Notes under the pieces: model-generated
Databases searched by the model: none
What the model saw: only the letters and a program-made list of their open reading frames with translations
What the model was told of the DNA's origin: nothing
NCBI GenBank assembly: GCA_963717135.1
Contig: CAVQVN010000009.1
Location: forward strand, 1,116,001 to 1,180,000
Reading direction: 5' to 3'
Source of the DNA: UBA4744 sp963717135
GTDB lineage: Bacteria > Actinomycetota > Acidimicrobiia > Spongiisociales > UBA4744
Length of the DNA stretch: 64,000 nucleotides
Made by a program: the position numbers and the translations under genes
Part shown: in pieces, positions 7,412 through 14,821 of the stretch
How the letters are laid out: each line of letters begins with the position of its first letter
How positions within the stretch are numbered: the first letter of the stretch is position 1

Positions 7412-8038
7412 TCAGTCGCCCTTCACCAGAGGTCGCCCGTAAACGGACTTCTTCTCTTCGGCGGCCGCACCGGTCTTCGGCTTGCCCCAGTCCTGGAGCT
7501 TGTAGGCGAAGACGATCGCCGCTCCCAGCATGACGGTGTTGTAGATACCGGAGACGGCATCCTTGACCGCCGTCAGGCTCACATCGACCTCGTTGCCGAG
7601 CACCAGCCATTTGGGAATTGTGAAGGCGATCCGTTGCGACGTGAATTCGAGCGGTCCCTGGGTCAGGTTGAGCCACTCCGACGGCACAACCCCGAAATAC
7701 AGGACCAGCTGGATCCAGGCAATGAAAGCGCCGAAGGTAGCGCGCGCCCAGGTGAGCTTTCGGCCCACAAACCAAAGGAAGAGGGCACCGATCACCATGA
7801 GCTGGGACCCGCCGAACCCGATGATCTGCCCGAGGGTGACCCACTGCCAGCCCCGGGGAATCCACCCGAGATAGTCGACCTGGACGGCTATTTCGACGCC
7901 GTCGATCAGTTCCGTCTCCGGAAAGGCGGCGTAATGAGCGATCACCACGCCCACCGCCAGCATCAAAGTGCCCACGATCAGGGCACCGGCACCCAGCCCC
8001 GTCCGCTGTTTCTGATCCAGCTCACTCAAGCGTTTCAT
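7412..8038 (-). CDS. Membrane protein, first gene of the bc-complex operon
   Basis: 208 residues with about four predicted membrane helices (around 15-36, 66-92, 98-120 and 160-180), a short N-terminal cytoplasmic stretch and a charged C-terminus. No family recognised. Its stop is one base from the ferredoxin start, so it is co-transcribed with the bc complex. Tryptophan-rich interfacial segments suggest an integral subunit. It may anchor the ferredoxin to the membrane, but this rests only on adjacency. Confidence 0.75.
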   Translation of the reverse strand: MKRLSELDQKQRTGLGAGALIVGTLMLAVGVVIAHYAAFPETELIDGVEIAVQVDYLGWIPRGWQWVTLGQIIGFGGSQLMVIGALFLWFVGRKLTWARATFGAFIAWIQLVLYFGVVPSEWLNLTQGPLEFTSQRIAFTIPKWLVLGNEVDVSLTAVKDAVSGIYNTVMLGAAIVFAYKLQDWGKPKTGAAAEEKKSVYGRPLVKGD

Positions 8039-8604
8039 CGCCGGCCCTTGGCTCCTCGCCTCCGAAAGACGCCGTACTCTACCGCGCCGATCCCAATCGG
8101 CAACGGTGAACGGGTTTCGGGGGCGGGAGCCAGGCCGCGGCAGTTCCCCCGTTCGGCCGGCGGGAGGGGGCTGGGGGGAAGGTGGAGCAGGCGGAGGCGA
8201 GGGGAAAAGCTCGCCCTAAACCCCACGCCGATCATGCATCGCTTGTCTCCCCTGTGTTCGGTCAATCTGTGGCCCGCGTTGCAGGCTTCTGCCTCCAGCC
8301 AGATCTTGGACTGAATGCCCTCGTGCGGGAAAAGAGAAAATTGCGCCAATGGCTCGATGCATTCTCGGCGATATTGAACTTCGCCAGTCGGTTTCGAATG
8401 GGTAGCCGGGGGACACGACCGGCGGCGAGGCTTTCGGGTGATTGCTGAAGCGTGTCGGGCCGCGGGCTCGAAAGTGAAGCTGCGCGGGCTGAATGGCTCT
8501 CCTTACGCCTTGCCGGCTTGGCGCGAACCCCAACGGCGCCGCCATAGACCTGTCGTCCGACGCTTTACTTGGGTCTAGTTTTTGTCAGTTGCTCTTGTTA
8601 TCAT
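8039..8604. other. Non-coding gap upstream of the bc operon and the DUF222 gene
   Basis: About 565 bp with no convincing gene on either strand. Short open frames lack recognisable protein character or good ribosome sites. It must contain the promoter of the minus-strand bc operon at its left end and the start of the SOS-controlled gene at its right end. Purine-rich G tracts occur at about 8155-8200. No repeat or RNA structure was recognised. Confidence 0.5.
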
Positions 8605-8618
8605 CGAACATATGTTCG
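8605..8618 (+). promoter_or_regulatory. LexA SOS box
   Basis: CGAACATATGTTCG is a perfect 14-bp palindrome identical to the Gram-positive (Cheo-type) LexA operator consensus CGAAC-N4-GTTCG. It overlaps the candidate ATG at 8612 of the DUF222/HNH gene. 13E12-family genes are known members of the mycobacterial SOS regulon, which supports the call. Confidence 0.8.
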
Positions 8619-9808
8619 CCACGATGACAAGGGAAGTTGGGGCCGGTAGCCGTGAGATGGAGAGGCTGGACGCCCTGGTGATGGGCGAGCGGGCGGTCCG
8701 GTTGGAGGTTCTCGCCGAGATCGGGCGGTTGGAAGGCCGGGAGGTGTGGAAACACGACGGAGCGGTCTCGATGGCCGATTGGTTGGTGGGCCGCTACACC
8801 CTCTCGATTGGAACCGCCCGCCAATGGCTCAAAACCGCCCGAGCGTTGCAAACCCTCCCCCACCTCCGGAAAGCCTACGCCGACGGGAAACTGTCGTGGG
8901 ACCAGTTGCAGGCGGTGATCGGATTCGTCACCTCCGACCACGACGCCGAGTGGGCCGACCGGGCGCCCCTCATGTCGGTCGCCGAGCTACGGGCCGTCAA
9001 CAAGACCGTCAAATCAGCCGATGTGGTGGAAGAGCATCACCGGCGGCGAGTTGAGTGGTGGTTCGACGACGACCGTCCCCGATTCCGGATGACCGTGCAG
9101 ATGGCCGACATCGAAGGAGCCACCCTGGCCACCTGGCTCACCCGACGGGCCAACCAGTACGACCCCGACCCCCAAACGGGCCTCTACGAAGATTTTGAAA
9201 GCCGCTGCGCCGACGCCCTCTACGAACTCGCTTCCCAAGCCATCGCCGAAGACCGCGACCACGACCGGGCCACCATCCTCATCCACACCGACTTGGCCAC
9301 CCTCCTGGACGCCACCGGGACCGCCACGGTCGCCAACGGCCCGGCCCTCGCCCACGACACCCTCCGCCGTCTCGCCTGTGACGCCCGCCTGCAGTTGGCC
9401 ATCACCAACCCCGGTGACGGGGTAATCGGAGTAGGGCGAACCACCCGCACCATCCCCCCCTGGCTCCAAAGACTCGTCCAAGCCCGCGACCAACACTGCC
9501 GGTTCCCCGGCTGCCGGCGCACCCGCTGGACCCAAATCCACCACATCGTGCACTGGGCCGACGGCGGACCCACCAACCTCGACAACCTGATAACTCTATG
9601 TGCCTTCCATCACCGGTTGATCCACGAACACGGATGGACCATCTCGGGGAACCCCGATCACCAAATCACCTGGCACCACCCCACCGGACACCCCTTCCAG
9701 CCCAAACCACCCGCCTTGCCGCTCAAACACTGGAAGCACATCCTCAGCCTCGCCCCACCGGTCCAACCACCACCGCTACTACAGGCGCCAGCACCACTCC
9801 TCAGTTGA
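8612..9808 (+). CDS. 13E12/DUF222 family protein with C-terminal HNH endonuclease domain
   Basis: 398 residues from the ATG at 8612; ATG 8624 is equally possible because 8612 lies inside the SOS box and neither has a ribosome site, so the mRNA may be leaderless. The N-terminal two thirds is the helical DUF222 domain. The C-terminus has an HNH nuclease core with CRFPGCRR, then IHHIVHWADGGPTNLDN and LCAFHHRLIH. This multicopy actinobacterial family is linked to REP13E12 elements and DNA damage. A perfect LexA box at the start predicts induction by DNA damage. The Pro- and His-rich tail and C-heavy codon use differ from neighbouring genes, hinting at a separate history. Confidence 0.88.
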   Translation: MFATMTREVGAGSREMERLDALVMGERAVRLEVLAEIGRLEGREVWKHDGAVSMADWLVGRYTLSIGTARQWLKTARALQTLPHLRKAYADGKLSWDQLQAVIGFVTSDHDAEWADRAPLMSVAELRAVNKTVKSADVVEEHHRRRVEWWFDDDRPRFRMTVQMADIEGATLATWLTRRANQYDPDPQTGLYEDFESRCADALYELASQAIAEDRDHDRATILIHTDLATLLDATGTATVANGPALAHDTLRRLACDARLQLAITNPGDGVIGVGRTTRTIPPWLQRLVQARDQHCRFPGCRRTRWTQIHHIVHWADGGPTNLDNLITLCAFHHRLIHEHGWTISGNPDHQITWHHPTGHPFQPKPPALPLKHWKHILSLAPPVQPPPLLQAPAPLLS

Positions 9809-9853
9809 CGAAGGCTCGACCGACCAGGTAACCCGGCCCGGCCGCCCAAGATC

Positions 9854-10645
9854 TCAACCTTCTTCGTCGCCGGCGCCGATCAACTCGACCAATTCCTCAA
9901 CCACGGCATCGGTTCGCTCAATCGGGAGGACGTGGCCGGCGCCTTTCAGCAGTACCAAGCGCGCTCCCGGAATGGCCTGGGCGGTCCGTTGCCCCTGGGA
10001 TACCGGGAAGAACATGTCCCGATCACCCCACATCACGATCGTCGGCACGCCGATCTCAGAAAGAGAAGCCTCGAGGGGAACGTAGAACTCGGAGAGCCTC
10101 CTCAAAACCCGGGCGAAGATGACCCGAACGGTCCGCGCCTCCCCACCGTCGTTGTGCTGCGGTACAACTCCTCTGGTCTTCGAGGCGGCCCGCCCCAGCC
10201 CTCGCAAGGACACGGAACTGAAGAACACCCCGTCGAGGAGAGGCCCGACATACGGAAGCTTGAGCAGAGACAGCGGGAAGTCCACCGGAGTGTCGCTGAA
10301 TACGTTCGTCGCCAACAAGCCAAGATGGCTCACCCGGTCGGGATGAAGACGGAGGAAGGTCAGCGCCACGGATCCGCCGAAGTCATGTCCGACCAGAGCA
10401 ACCCGTTCGACCCCAAGGTCGTCCAAGGTCGCCGCCAGAGCGCGGGCCTGGGACTCGACCCACAGACTCTCGAAGTCATGCGGTCGGGCGCTGGAACCAA
10501 AACCGAGCAAGTCGACCACCACCACCCGGAAGTGATCGATCAGCTTCCCGGCCGCCGGTTCCCAATCTGCTCCGTTTCCCGGAAACCCGTGCAGCAAGAC
10601 GACGGCCCGGCCCGAGCCTTCATCAAGTCGAACCGACATCTCCAT
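9854..10645 (-). CDS. Alpha/beta hydrolase with Asp nucleophile (haloalkane dehalogenase/epoxide hydrolase type)
   Basis: 263 residues from the ATG at 10645. The fold is marked by LLHGFPG (oxyanion region), the nucleophile elbow VGHDFGGS, where Asp replaces the usual Ser, the acid in WGDRDMFF and the catalytic His in GAGHVLP. An Asp nucleophile in GxDxG is typical of epoxide hydrolases, haloalkane and fluoroacetate dehalogenases rather than esterases. Substrate unknown. It is divergent from the cbb3-like cluster and shares a ~165-bp intergenic region with it. Confidence 0.85.
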   Translation of the reverse strand: MEMSVRLDEGSGRAVVLLHGFPGNGADWEPAAGKLIDHFRVVVVDLLGFGSSARPHDFESLWVESQARALAATLDDLGVERVALVGHDFGGSVALTFLRLHPDRVSHLGLLATNVFSDTPVDFPLSLLKLPYVGPLLDGVFFSSVSLRGLGRAASKTRGVVPQHNDGGEARTVRVIFARVLRRLSEFYVPLEASLSEIGVPTIVMWGDRDMFFPVSQGQRTAQAIPGARLVLLKGAGHVLPIERTDAVVEELVELIGAGDEEG

Positions 10646-10796
10646 GAGCCCTCCCTGGGTCCGATCGGCATCGCATATTAGAAACCTCCCGCCTTGCGTT
10701 GACGGGTGAAAATCGGGCGGCGAGAATGCCGCCCCACCGCACGGTCGGAGAGCCCTTCGGGTATGCTCCGGCGCCGGACACCGACGATTCGAGCCA

Positions 10797-10803
10797 AGGA
10801 GGG
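10797..10803 (+). promoter_or_regulatory. Shine-Dalgarno site fixing the TTG start of the CcoN-like gene
   Basis: AAGGAGG lies 7 bp before TTG 10811. Upstream in-frame GTG 10706 and ATG 10763 lack comparable sites and would add a non-conserved Arg-rich extension. Confidence 0.75.
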
Positions 10804-10810
10804 AGAGGGA

Positions 10811-12259
10811 TTGGCAAACGCCACGACCACACCACGGTCGCTTGTCGATTTCCTGGTGCCCCGGGAAACCGATTCGGCCGCCCGGCGTCATCTGATCGCC
10901 GCCCTCGTCTTCCTGGTGGTGGCCGGGTTCTTCACGCTGCTGCTGTTCGTGAAGCTGGCGTATCCGAACTTCCTCTCCGGTCAGGCGTTCACCACCTACG
11001 GCCGGCTCCGCCCGATCGTGATGTCAACCACAGTGTTGGGGTTCCTCACCTTGATGCATCTGGCGGCCATCTACTACCTCGTGCCACGCCTGACCGGTGC
11101 TCGCCTCTGGAACGAGAGACTCGCCAATCTGGGCTTGTGGCTGGCAGTCGGGGTCAATGTCGCCGCGGTCCTGGCACTGGCGGCCGGGTTCTCGGATGGC
11201 CGGGAGTGGCTCGAGATCCCGTGGTGGCTCGACATCGCCGCCGTCGCCATGCTGGCGGTTCCAACCGCGGTAGTAACCCTCACCATGCGAAGCCGCACCG
11301 AGGAAGGCCTCTTCGTATCCCTGTGGTACTTCCTGGCCGGCCTCTACTGGGTGGTCGCCCTCCTGGCGGTGGGCAGCATCCCCAACCTCTACGGGGCGGC
11401 TTCGCAGATCCAATCCTCCTTCTTCGTATCGGGACTGATCGAGCTGTGGCTGGTGGGCATCGGGATAGGCACCGCCTATTACCTGGTGCCCAAGATCACC
11501 GACAATCCCCTCTTCAACCGCCAGCTGGCCCTCATCGGATTCTGGTCACTGGCGTTTGCCGGAGCGTGGGTCGGTCAGAGCCGTTTCATCTACGGCCCCG
11601 GCCCCGAGTGGCTGGAAACCACCGCTTCGGTGTTCTCGCTGGCCCTGGTCGTTGCAGCCATCGCCGTGGTCACCAACCTGGTCGGGACCATGCAAGGCAA
11701 GTGGTCTATGGTGCGCGACTCCGCTGCTCTGCGTTTCACGCTGATCGGTGCTTTCGTCTATCTCGTGGTGGCCATCCTGCGTTTTCTGCAAAGCTTCCGG
11801 TCCGTGGCGGCCATCATCGGCCTCACCAGCTTCGGCGACGGGACCGTTGTGCTGACCCTCTTTGGGCTCGGCAGCTTGTGGGCGGCCGCCTTCGCCTACC
11901 ACGCCCTACCCCGGCTCATCGGACGGCGGATGTACTCCGAGCAGATCGCCGGGGTCCATCTGCTGGCCACCCTGCTCGGCGCCGGATCGCTGGCCGTGTT
12001 TTTGTGGCTGGCCGGTCTGGTCTCCGGTTATTCATGGGCGGCCGGGGCGTTGACCGGCACCTACGCGGCCGTCGGTGACGGTTTTGCCAACACCTTGGAT
12101 CAGGTGCGACTTGTCTACGGTCTGGCGGCGCTGGCCGCCCTCGTTATGTTCGCCGGGCACGTTGCCTTTGCCTACAACGCCTACCGGTCTTTTACTTCCG
12201 GGGCTCCGACCGCCCACGAGACCCTGGTGGTCGGCGACCTGATCGAGGTGGGCCGATGA
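10811..12259 (+). CDS. CcoN-like oxidase subunit I homologue lacking heme and copper ligands
   Basis: 482 residues from TTG 10811, chosen by the strong AAGGAGG. About twelve membrane helices align end to end with cbb3 oxidase CcoN: LRP (66-68), AYYLVPK (222-228), FWSLAFAGAWVG, HALPRL (364-369) and FAYNAYRSF (453-461). Each position where CcoN has a metal-binding His is changed here. RLRPLHT becomes RLRPIVM (65-71), YGHN becomes VSGL (206-209), GPHHLHY becomes GQSRFIY (255-261) and TIGHVHSG becomes TVVLTLFG (345-352). It therefore should not bind heme b, heme b3 or CuB, and cannot be an oxidase by itself. It is coupled by ATGA to two cytochrome c genes. A structural or quinone-binding role is possible. 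Confidence 0.88.
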   Translation: MANATTTPRSLVDFLVPRETDSAARRHLIAALVFLVVAGFFTLLLFVKLAYPNFLSGQAFTTYGRLRPIVMSTTVLGFLTLMHLAAIYYLVPRLTGARLWNERLANLGLWLAVGVNVAAVLALAAGFSDGREWLEIPWWLDIAAVAMLAVPTAVVTLTMRSRTEEGLFVSLWYFLAGLYWVVALLAVGSIPNLYGAASQIQSSFFVSGLIELWLVGIGIGTAYYLVPKITDNPLFNRQLALIGFWSLAFAGAWVGQSRFIYGPGPEWLETTASVFSLALVVAAIAVVTNLVGTMQGKWSMVRDSAALRFTLIGAFVYLVVAILRFLQSFRSVAAIIGLTSFGDGTVVLTLFGLGSLWAAAFAYHALPRLIGRRMYSEQIAGVHLLATLLGAGSLAVFLWLAGLVSGYSWAAGALTGTYAAVGDGFANTLDQVRLVYGLAALAALVMFAGHVAFAYNAYRSFTSGAPTAHETLVVGDLIEVGR

Positions 12260-13029
12260 ATAGCGAACTGCTGGCCGGCGCAGCCGAAGCGATTGGCGCC
12301 CCCCCGGCCATCGTGCAAAGGTCGGCTCAAGCTCGGGCCAAAGCCGACGGAGTCTCCCTTGATGGGGTTCTCTCTGCCTGGAGCGGTGGTGGGACGGTCG
12401 CGCCTACCACACCCACCGCCCCGGAACCTGCTGCCCCCGAACCTCAACCCGCCCCTCCCGTTGAGGATGAGGCGCCCGCCCAACCGCCGGCGCCTCCGGC
12501 TCCCCCACCGCCCCCGGCAGCGGCGGTCGAGGAAACGGCCCCGGAAGGTTCGCCCGTCCTGGAGGGACGGCGAGAGAGTTGGATCGCTCTGCTGGCCGGC
12601 TCGATCGGCCTGTTTCTGGTGGCTGCGTTGTTCGCCTTTGTGCTCCCCGCCCTCGACGCCACCCCCGCGGCACCCCCGCCGAGCGGGCTGAGTGCGTTGG
12701 GATTGGAAGGGCGAGAGATCTACGTGGCGGAAGGGTGCTGGTATTGCCACACCCAACAGGTGCGACCGATCGTCACGGATGCCAAGCTCGGCCCGGTCAC
12801 CCAACCGGACCTTCTTGCATCGTTCTCCCCGGACACTTTGGGCATCCAGAGGATCGGACCGGATCTCGCTCATGCCGGCAGCCGTGAACCGACCAACGAT
12901 TCGGCATGGCTCACCGAGTTCCTCACCGACCCCCGGTCGGTCAGAGAAGACAGCCTCCAGCCCGAGTACGGTCATCTCTCAGACGCCGATCTAACGGCAC
13001 TGGTGCAATACCTCCTGGAGTCCCGATGA
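12256..13029 (+). CDS. CcoO-like monoheme cytochrome c with N-terminal RSAxARAKA module
   Basis: 257 residues; the ATG overlaps the CcoN-like stop. Order: module (about 12-43, QRSAQARAKADGVSLDGVL), a Pro/Ala-rich linker, a membrane helix (about 108-130), then a CcoO-like domain with GREIYVAEGCWYCHTQQVRP (heme motif 161-165), RIGPDLAHAG and LTDPRSV. In true CcoO the distal ligand is the Met of an NMP motif; here the matching stretch reads EDSLQPEYGH and no Met follows the heme motif. His206 or His240 could ligate instead, which would lower the potential. It probably pairs with the ligand-free CcoN-like protein. Confidence 0.87.
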   Translation: MNSELLAGAAEAIGAPPAIVQRSAQARAKADGVSLDGVLSAWSGGGTVAPTTPTAPEPAAPEPQPAPPVEDEAPAQPPAPPAPPPPPAAAVEETAPEGSPVLEGRRESWIALLAGSIGLFLVAALFAFVLPALDATPAAPPPSGLSALGLEGREIYVAEGCWYCHTQQVRPIVTDAKLGPVTQPDLLASFSPDTLGIQRIGPDLAHAGSREPTNDSAWLTEFLTDPRSVREDSLQPEYGHLSDADLTALVQYLLESR

Positions 13030-14012
13030 GCGAAAACCTGTCCGCAGCCGCTGAAGCCCTCGGCACCCCCGAGGCCATCGTCCAGCGCTCGGCGGCGGCC
13101 CGGGCAAAGGCGGATGGCGTCGCCGTAGAAGAGGTCCTGGCAGCCTGGGCTGGTGGCACCAGCGCCCCGGTCGCGGTCTCCCTGCCCGAGCCGGAAGTTT
13201 CGGCCGTCGAGGAAACCGTCGCCGCGCCCGCCGAGGTGACTGCACCAGCCCCGGCCGTCCCTGATCCGGTTCCGGAAACCCGGGTTGTCCCGGCGCGTCC
13301 GGTCCCGGAAACGGTCGGAATCGATGAGGCGAGCGAGTGGGAGTCCGTCATCACCGTCCGCACCTCCGGGTTGAAAGAGCGAACCAGGACGAGGGTGTCT
13401 TCCTGGTTGACGATCGCCTTCGTGATTCTTCCTCTGGCCGGGTTGCTGTACCTTCTGCAGTTCTCGGCCGGGCCTGATTGCGGCAACAGCGGACTGCTGG
13501 CCGTGGACCGGGCGACCGGTGAGGTTGTGAACTGTGACGGAACCCCCTTTGAGGGACGGGGGGCACCGGGCGGCGGACCGGCGGACTTCCTCGCCCGGGG
13601 ACAAGCCCTCTATGCCGACGCCCAGGTTGCCTGCAGCGGATGTCACGGCAACAACGGCGAAGGGGGCGTCGGTCCGGCGTTCGCCGGAGGCGCCGTGCTG
13701 GCCACCTTCCCCACCTGCGCCGACCATGTTCAGTGGGTCCAGCTCGGCTCGGCCGGTTGGCAATCCGAAGTCGGTCCCGAGTACGGCGCCCAGGGCACCC
13801 TCTCCAAAGGCGGCATGCCCAATTTCGGCGACTCGCTCAGCGACGAAGACCTCCGGTCCGTCGTGCTGTTCGAACGGATCAGATTCGGCGGGGCCGACCT
13901 CAATGAGACCCTCATCGACTGCGGCCTGATCATCCCCGAGGCTCCGGCCGGGGGCGAAGGCGCCCCGGTTGACCGTCAAGAAACAACGGAGACCACCCAA
14001 GCCTCTGGCTAG
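13026..14012 (+). CDS. CcoP-like membrane cytochrome c with N-terminal RSAxARAKA module
   Basis: 328 residues from the ATG at 13026, overlapping the preceding stop. Order: module (about 14-44, QRSAAARAKADGVAVEEVLA), a Pro/Ala/Val linker, a membrane helix (about 126-147), and one cytochrome c domain with CSGCH (203-207) and likely axial Met264 (KGGMPNFG). Four further cysteines (152, 170, 231, 299) may form disulfides outside the cell. Bacterial CcoP usually has two hemes; this has one. It ends the three-gene cluster; its TAG overlaps the nitroreductase remnant on the other strand. Confidence 0.87.
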   Translation: MSENLSAAAEALGTPEAIVQRSAAARAKADGVAVEEVLAAWAGGTSAPVAVSLPEPEVSAVEETVAAPAEVTAPAPAVPDPVPETRVVPARPVPETVGIDEASEWESVITVRTSGLKERTRTRVSSWLTIAFVILPLAGLLYLLQFSAGPDCGNSGLLAVDRATGEVVNCDGTPFEGRGAPGGGPADFLARGQALYADAQVACSGCHGNNGEGGVGPAFAGGAVLATFPTCADHVQWVQLGSAGWQSEVGPEYGAQGTLSKGGMPNFGDSLSDEDLRSVVLFERIRFGGADLNETLIDCGLIIPEAPAGGEGAPVDRQETTETTQASG

Positions 14013-14116
14013 ACGGTTGCGCCGTAGGTATCCCGGTATACGAACTCTTCGACCGGTCGGCGACGGACGGGCCCGGACCGACCCTTGGGATAACCAATCG
14101 GGATGATGGCCGCCAT
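14009..14116 (-). pseudogene. C-terminal remnant of a nitroreductase family gene
   Basis: The minus strand encodes 35 residues ending in the block typical of nitroreductase C-termini: AIIPIGYPKG, then GPVRRRPVEEFVYRD and a TAG stop. A stop codon lies two codons upstream of the first ATG (14116) and no N-terminal part is nearby. This looks like the leftover 3' end of a deleted gene. Identification rests on this short block alone. Confidence 0.55.
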
Positions 14117-14173
14117 CGACTATGCGGTGCAATCAAGTGCTGTGTCAAGCGGTTGGCGGTCGGCTACCTATCC

Positions 14174-14443
14174 TCAGCGATCTTTGAACGTCCGGGTTTC
14201 GGCAGCCAGGGCTTTCTTGAGACTCCGCGCGTCGATGATCCCCTCGCCGAGTATCCGGCCGGAGGGTCCGACAATCACCGGAATCCGGGCCGTGTACCGG
14301 CTCAGGAGAGCCGGATCGGTGTCGATGTCGTGCACTTCCACGAAGGCTCCCGCCTCGGCAGCCAGGCGTCGAACCACAGGTTCGGCCGATTCGCATAAAT
14401 GGCATCCCGATCTGGTGAGAAATTTGAGAGAAAAAGTGCTCAA
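14174..14443 (-). CDS. Glutaredoxin-like protein (DUF836 type)
   Basis: 89 residues from TTG 14443, 6 bp after AGGAGG. A thioredoxin-fold N-terminus has the active site CHLC after KFLTRSG, followed by the cis-Pro region ARIPVIV. Such small proteins reduce disulfides or mixed thiols. The leader upstream carries two strong hairpins (14474-14512). Confidence 0.82.
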   Translation of the reverse strand: MSTFSLKFLTRSGCHLCESAEPVVRRLAAEAGAFVEVHDIDTDPALLSRYTARIPVIVGPSGRILGEGIIDARSLKKALAAETRTFKDR

Positions 14444-14473
14444 GATCCCTCCTGGGCCTCCGATATCAAAGAC

Positions 14474-14512
14474 GGATGCGCAAGCATCCGGCCGAAGGGC
14501 TCCAAACCCTTC
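14474..14512 (-). promoter_or_regulatory. Two adjacent hairpins in the glutaredoxin leader
   Basis: GGATGC-GCAA-GCATCC (14474-14489) and GAAGGG-CTCCAAA-CCCTTC (14494-14512) are perfect 6-bp stems in tandem, 30 to 70 bases before the TTG start. They could form a structured 5' leader. No riboswitch class was recognised. Confidence 0.4.
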
Positions 14513-14552
14513 CGCACACGCGGGGGGTACGGTTGGTCATTCGTCGTAATCG

Positions 14553-14580
14553 ACCTTAGGCACGTTCAATGACCTAAGGT
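14553..14580. terminator. Inverted repeat ACCTTAGG/CCTAAGGT
   Basis: A perfect 8-bp inverted repeat with a 12-nt loop (14553-14560 and 14573-14580), followed on the plus strand by TTT. It could be a terminator or an operator; the following TAAGGTAAGCCT partly resembles half an iron-regulator box. Confidence 0.35.
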
Positions 14581-14641
14581 TTTAAGGTAAGCCTCCCAGC
14601 CCGCCCCAAACGACGAGGACTGACAGTCCCCCCACCCTTTA

Positions 14642-14669
14642 GATGAGGCCCCCGTCGGGGGGTCTCATC
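14642..14669 (+). terminator. Strong GC-rich hairpin, probable terminator
   Basis: GATGAG plus GCCCCC pairs with GGGGGGT plus CTCATC around a short loop, giving a nearly perfect stem of about 12 bp in the glutaredoxin/SAM-hydrolase intergenic region. Confidence 0.5.
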
Positions 14670-14722
14670 GCGTGGGGCCGGACCTGGTTATCCTCGAGGT
14701 ACTCCGATCCCGGAAAGCGCCG

Positions 14723-14818
14723 TTGCGACCTGCCACCACCATTGTGATCGTCGTTCTGTTGCTGCTCATCGCGGTGGCCGGCATCATCTTCGTTGTGCAG
14801 TTGTTTTCGGCGGCGTGA
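14723..14818 (+). CDS. Small single-span membrane peptide
   Basis: 31 residues from TTG 14723, six bases after GGAAAG: MRPATT, then about 20 purely hydrophobic residues (IVIVVLLLLIAVAGIIFVV) and QLFSAA. An in-frame GTG at 14672 would give 48 residues. There are no homologues I can name. Its sharply hydrophobic, Leu/Ile/Val-only character is unlikely by chance, but the gene is unproven. Confidence 0.4.
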   Translation: MRPATTIVIVVLLLLIAVAGIIFVVQLFSAA

Positions 14819-14821
14819 CCG

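Noticed and set aside
8039..8604. Remnant transposase or intron near the DUF222 gene
   Set aside because: No transposase motif, terminal repeats or target duplication could be seen.
14490..14516. Anticodon-arm-like stem with loop CTCCAAA, suggesting a tRNA-Trp
   Set aside because: No acceptor stem, no T-arm GTTCRA sequence and no proper D-arm around it; treated as a simple hairpin.
14583..14600. IdeR/DtxR box after the CCTAAGG repeat
   Set aside because: Only the left half (TAAGGTAAGCCT) fits the consensus and neighbouring genes have no iron link.
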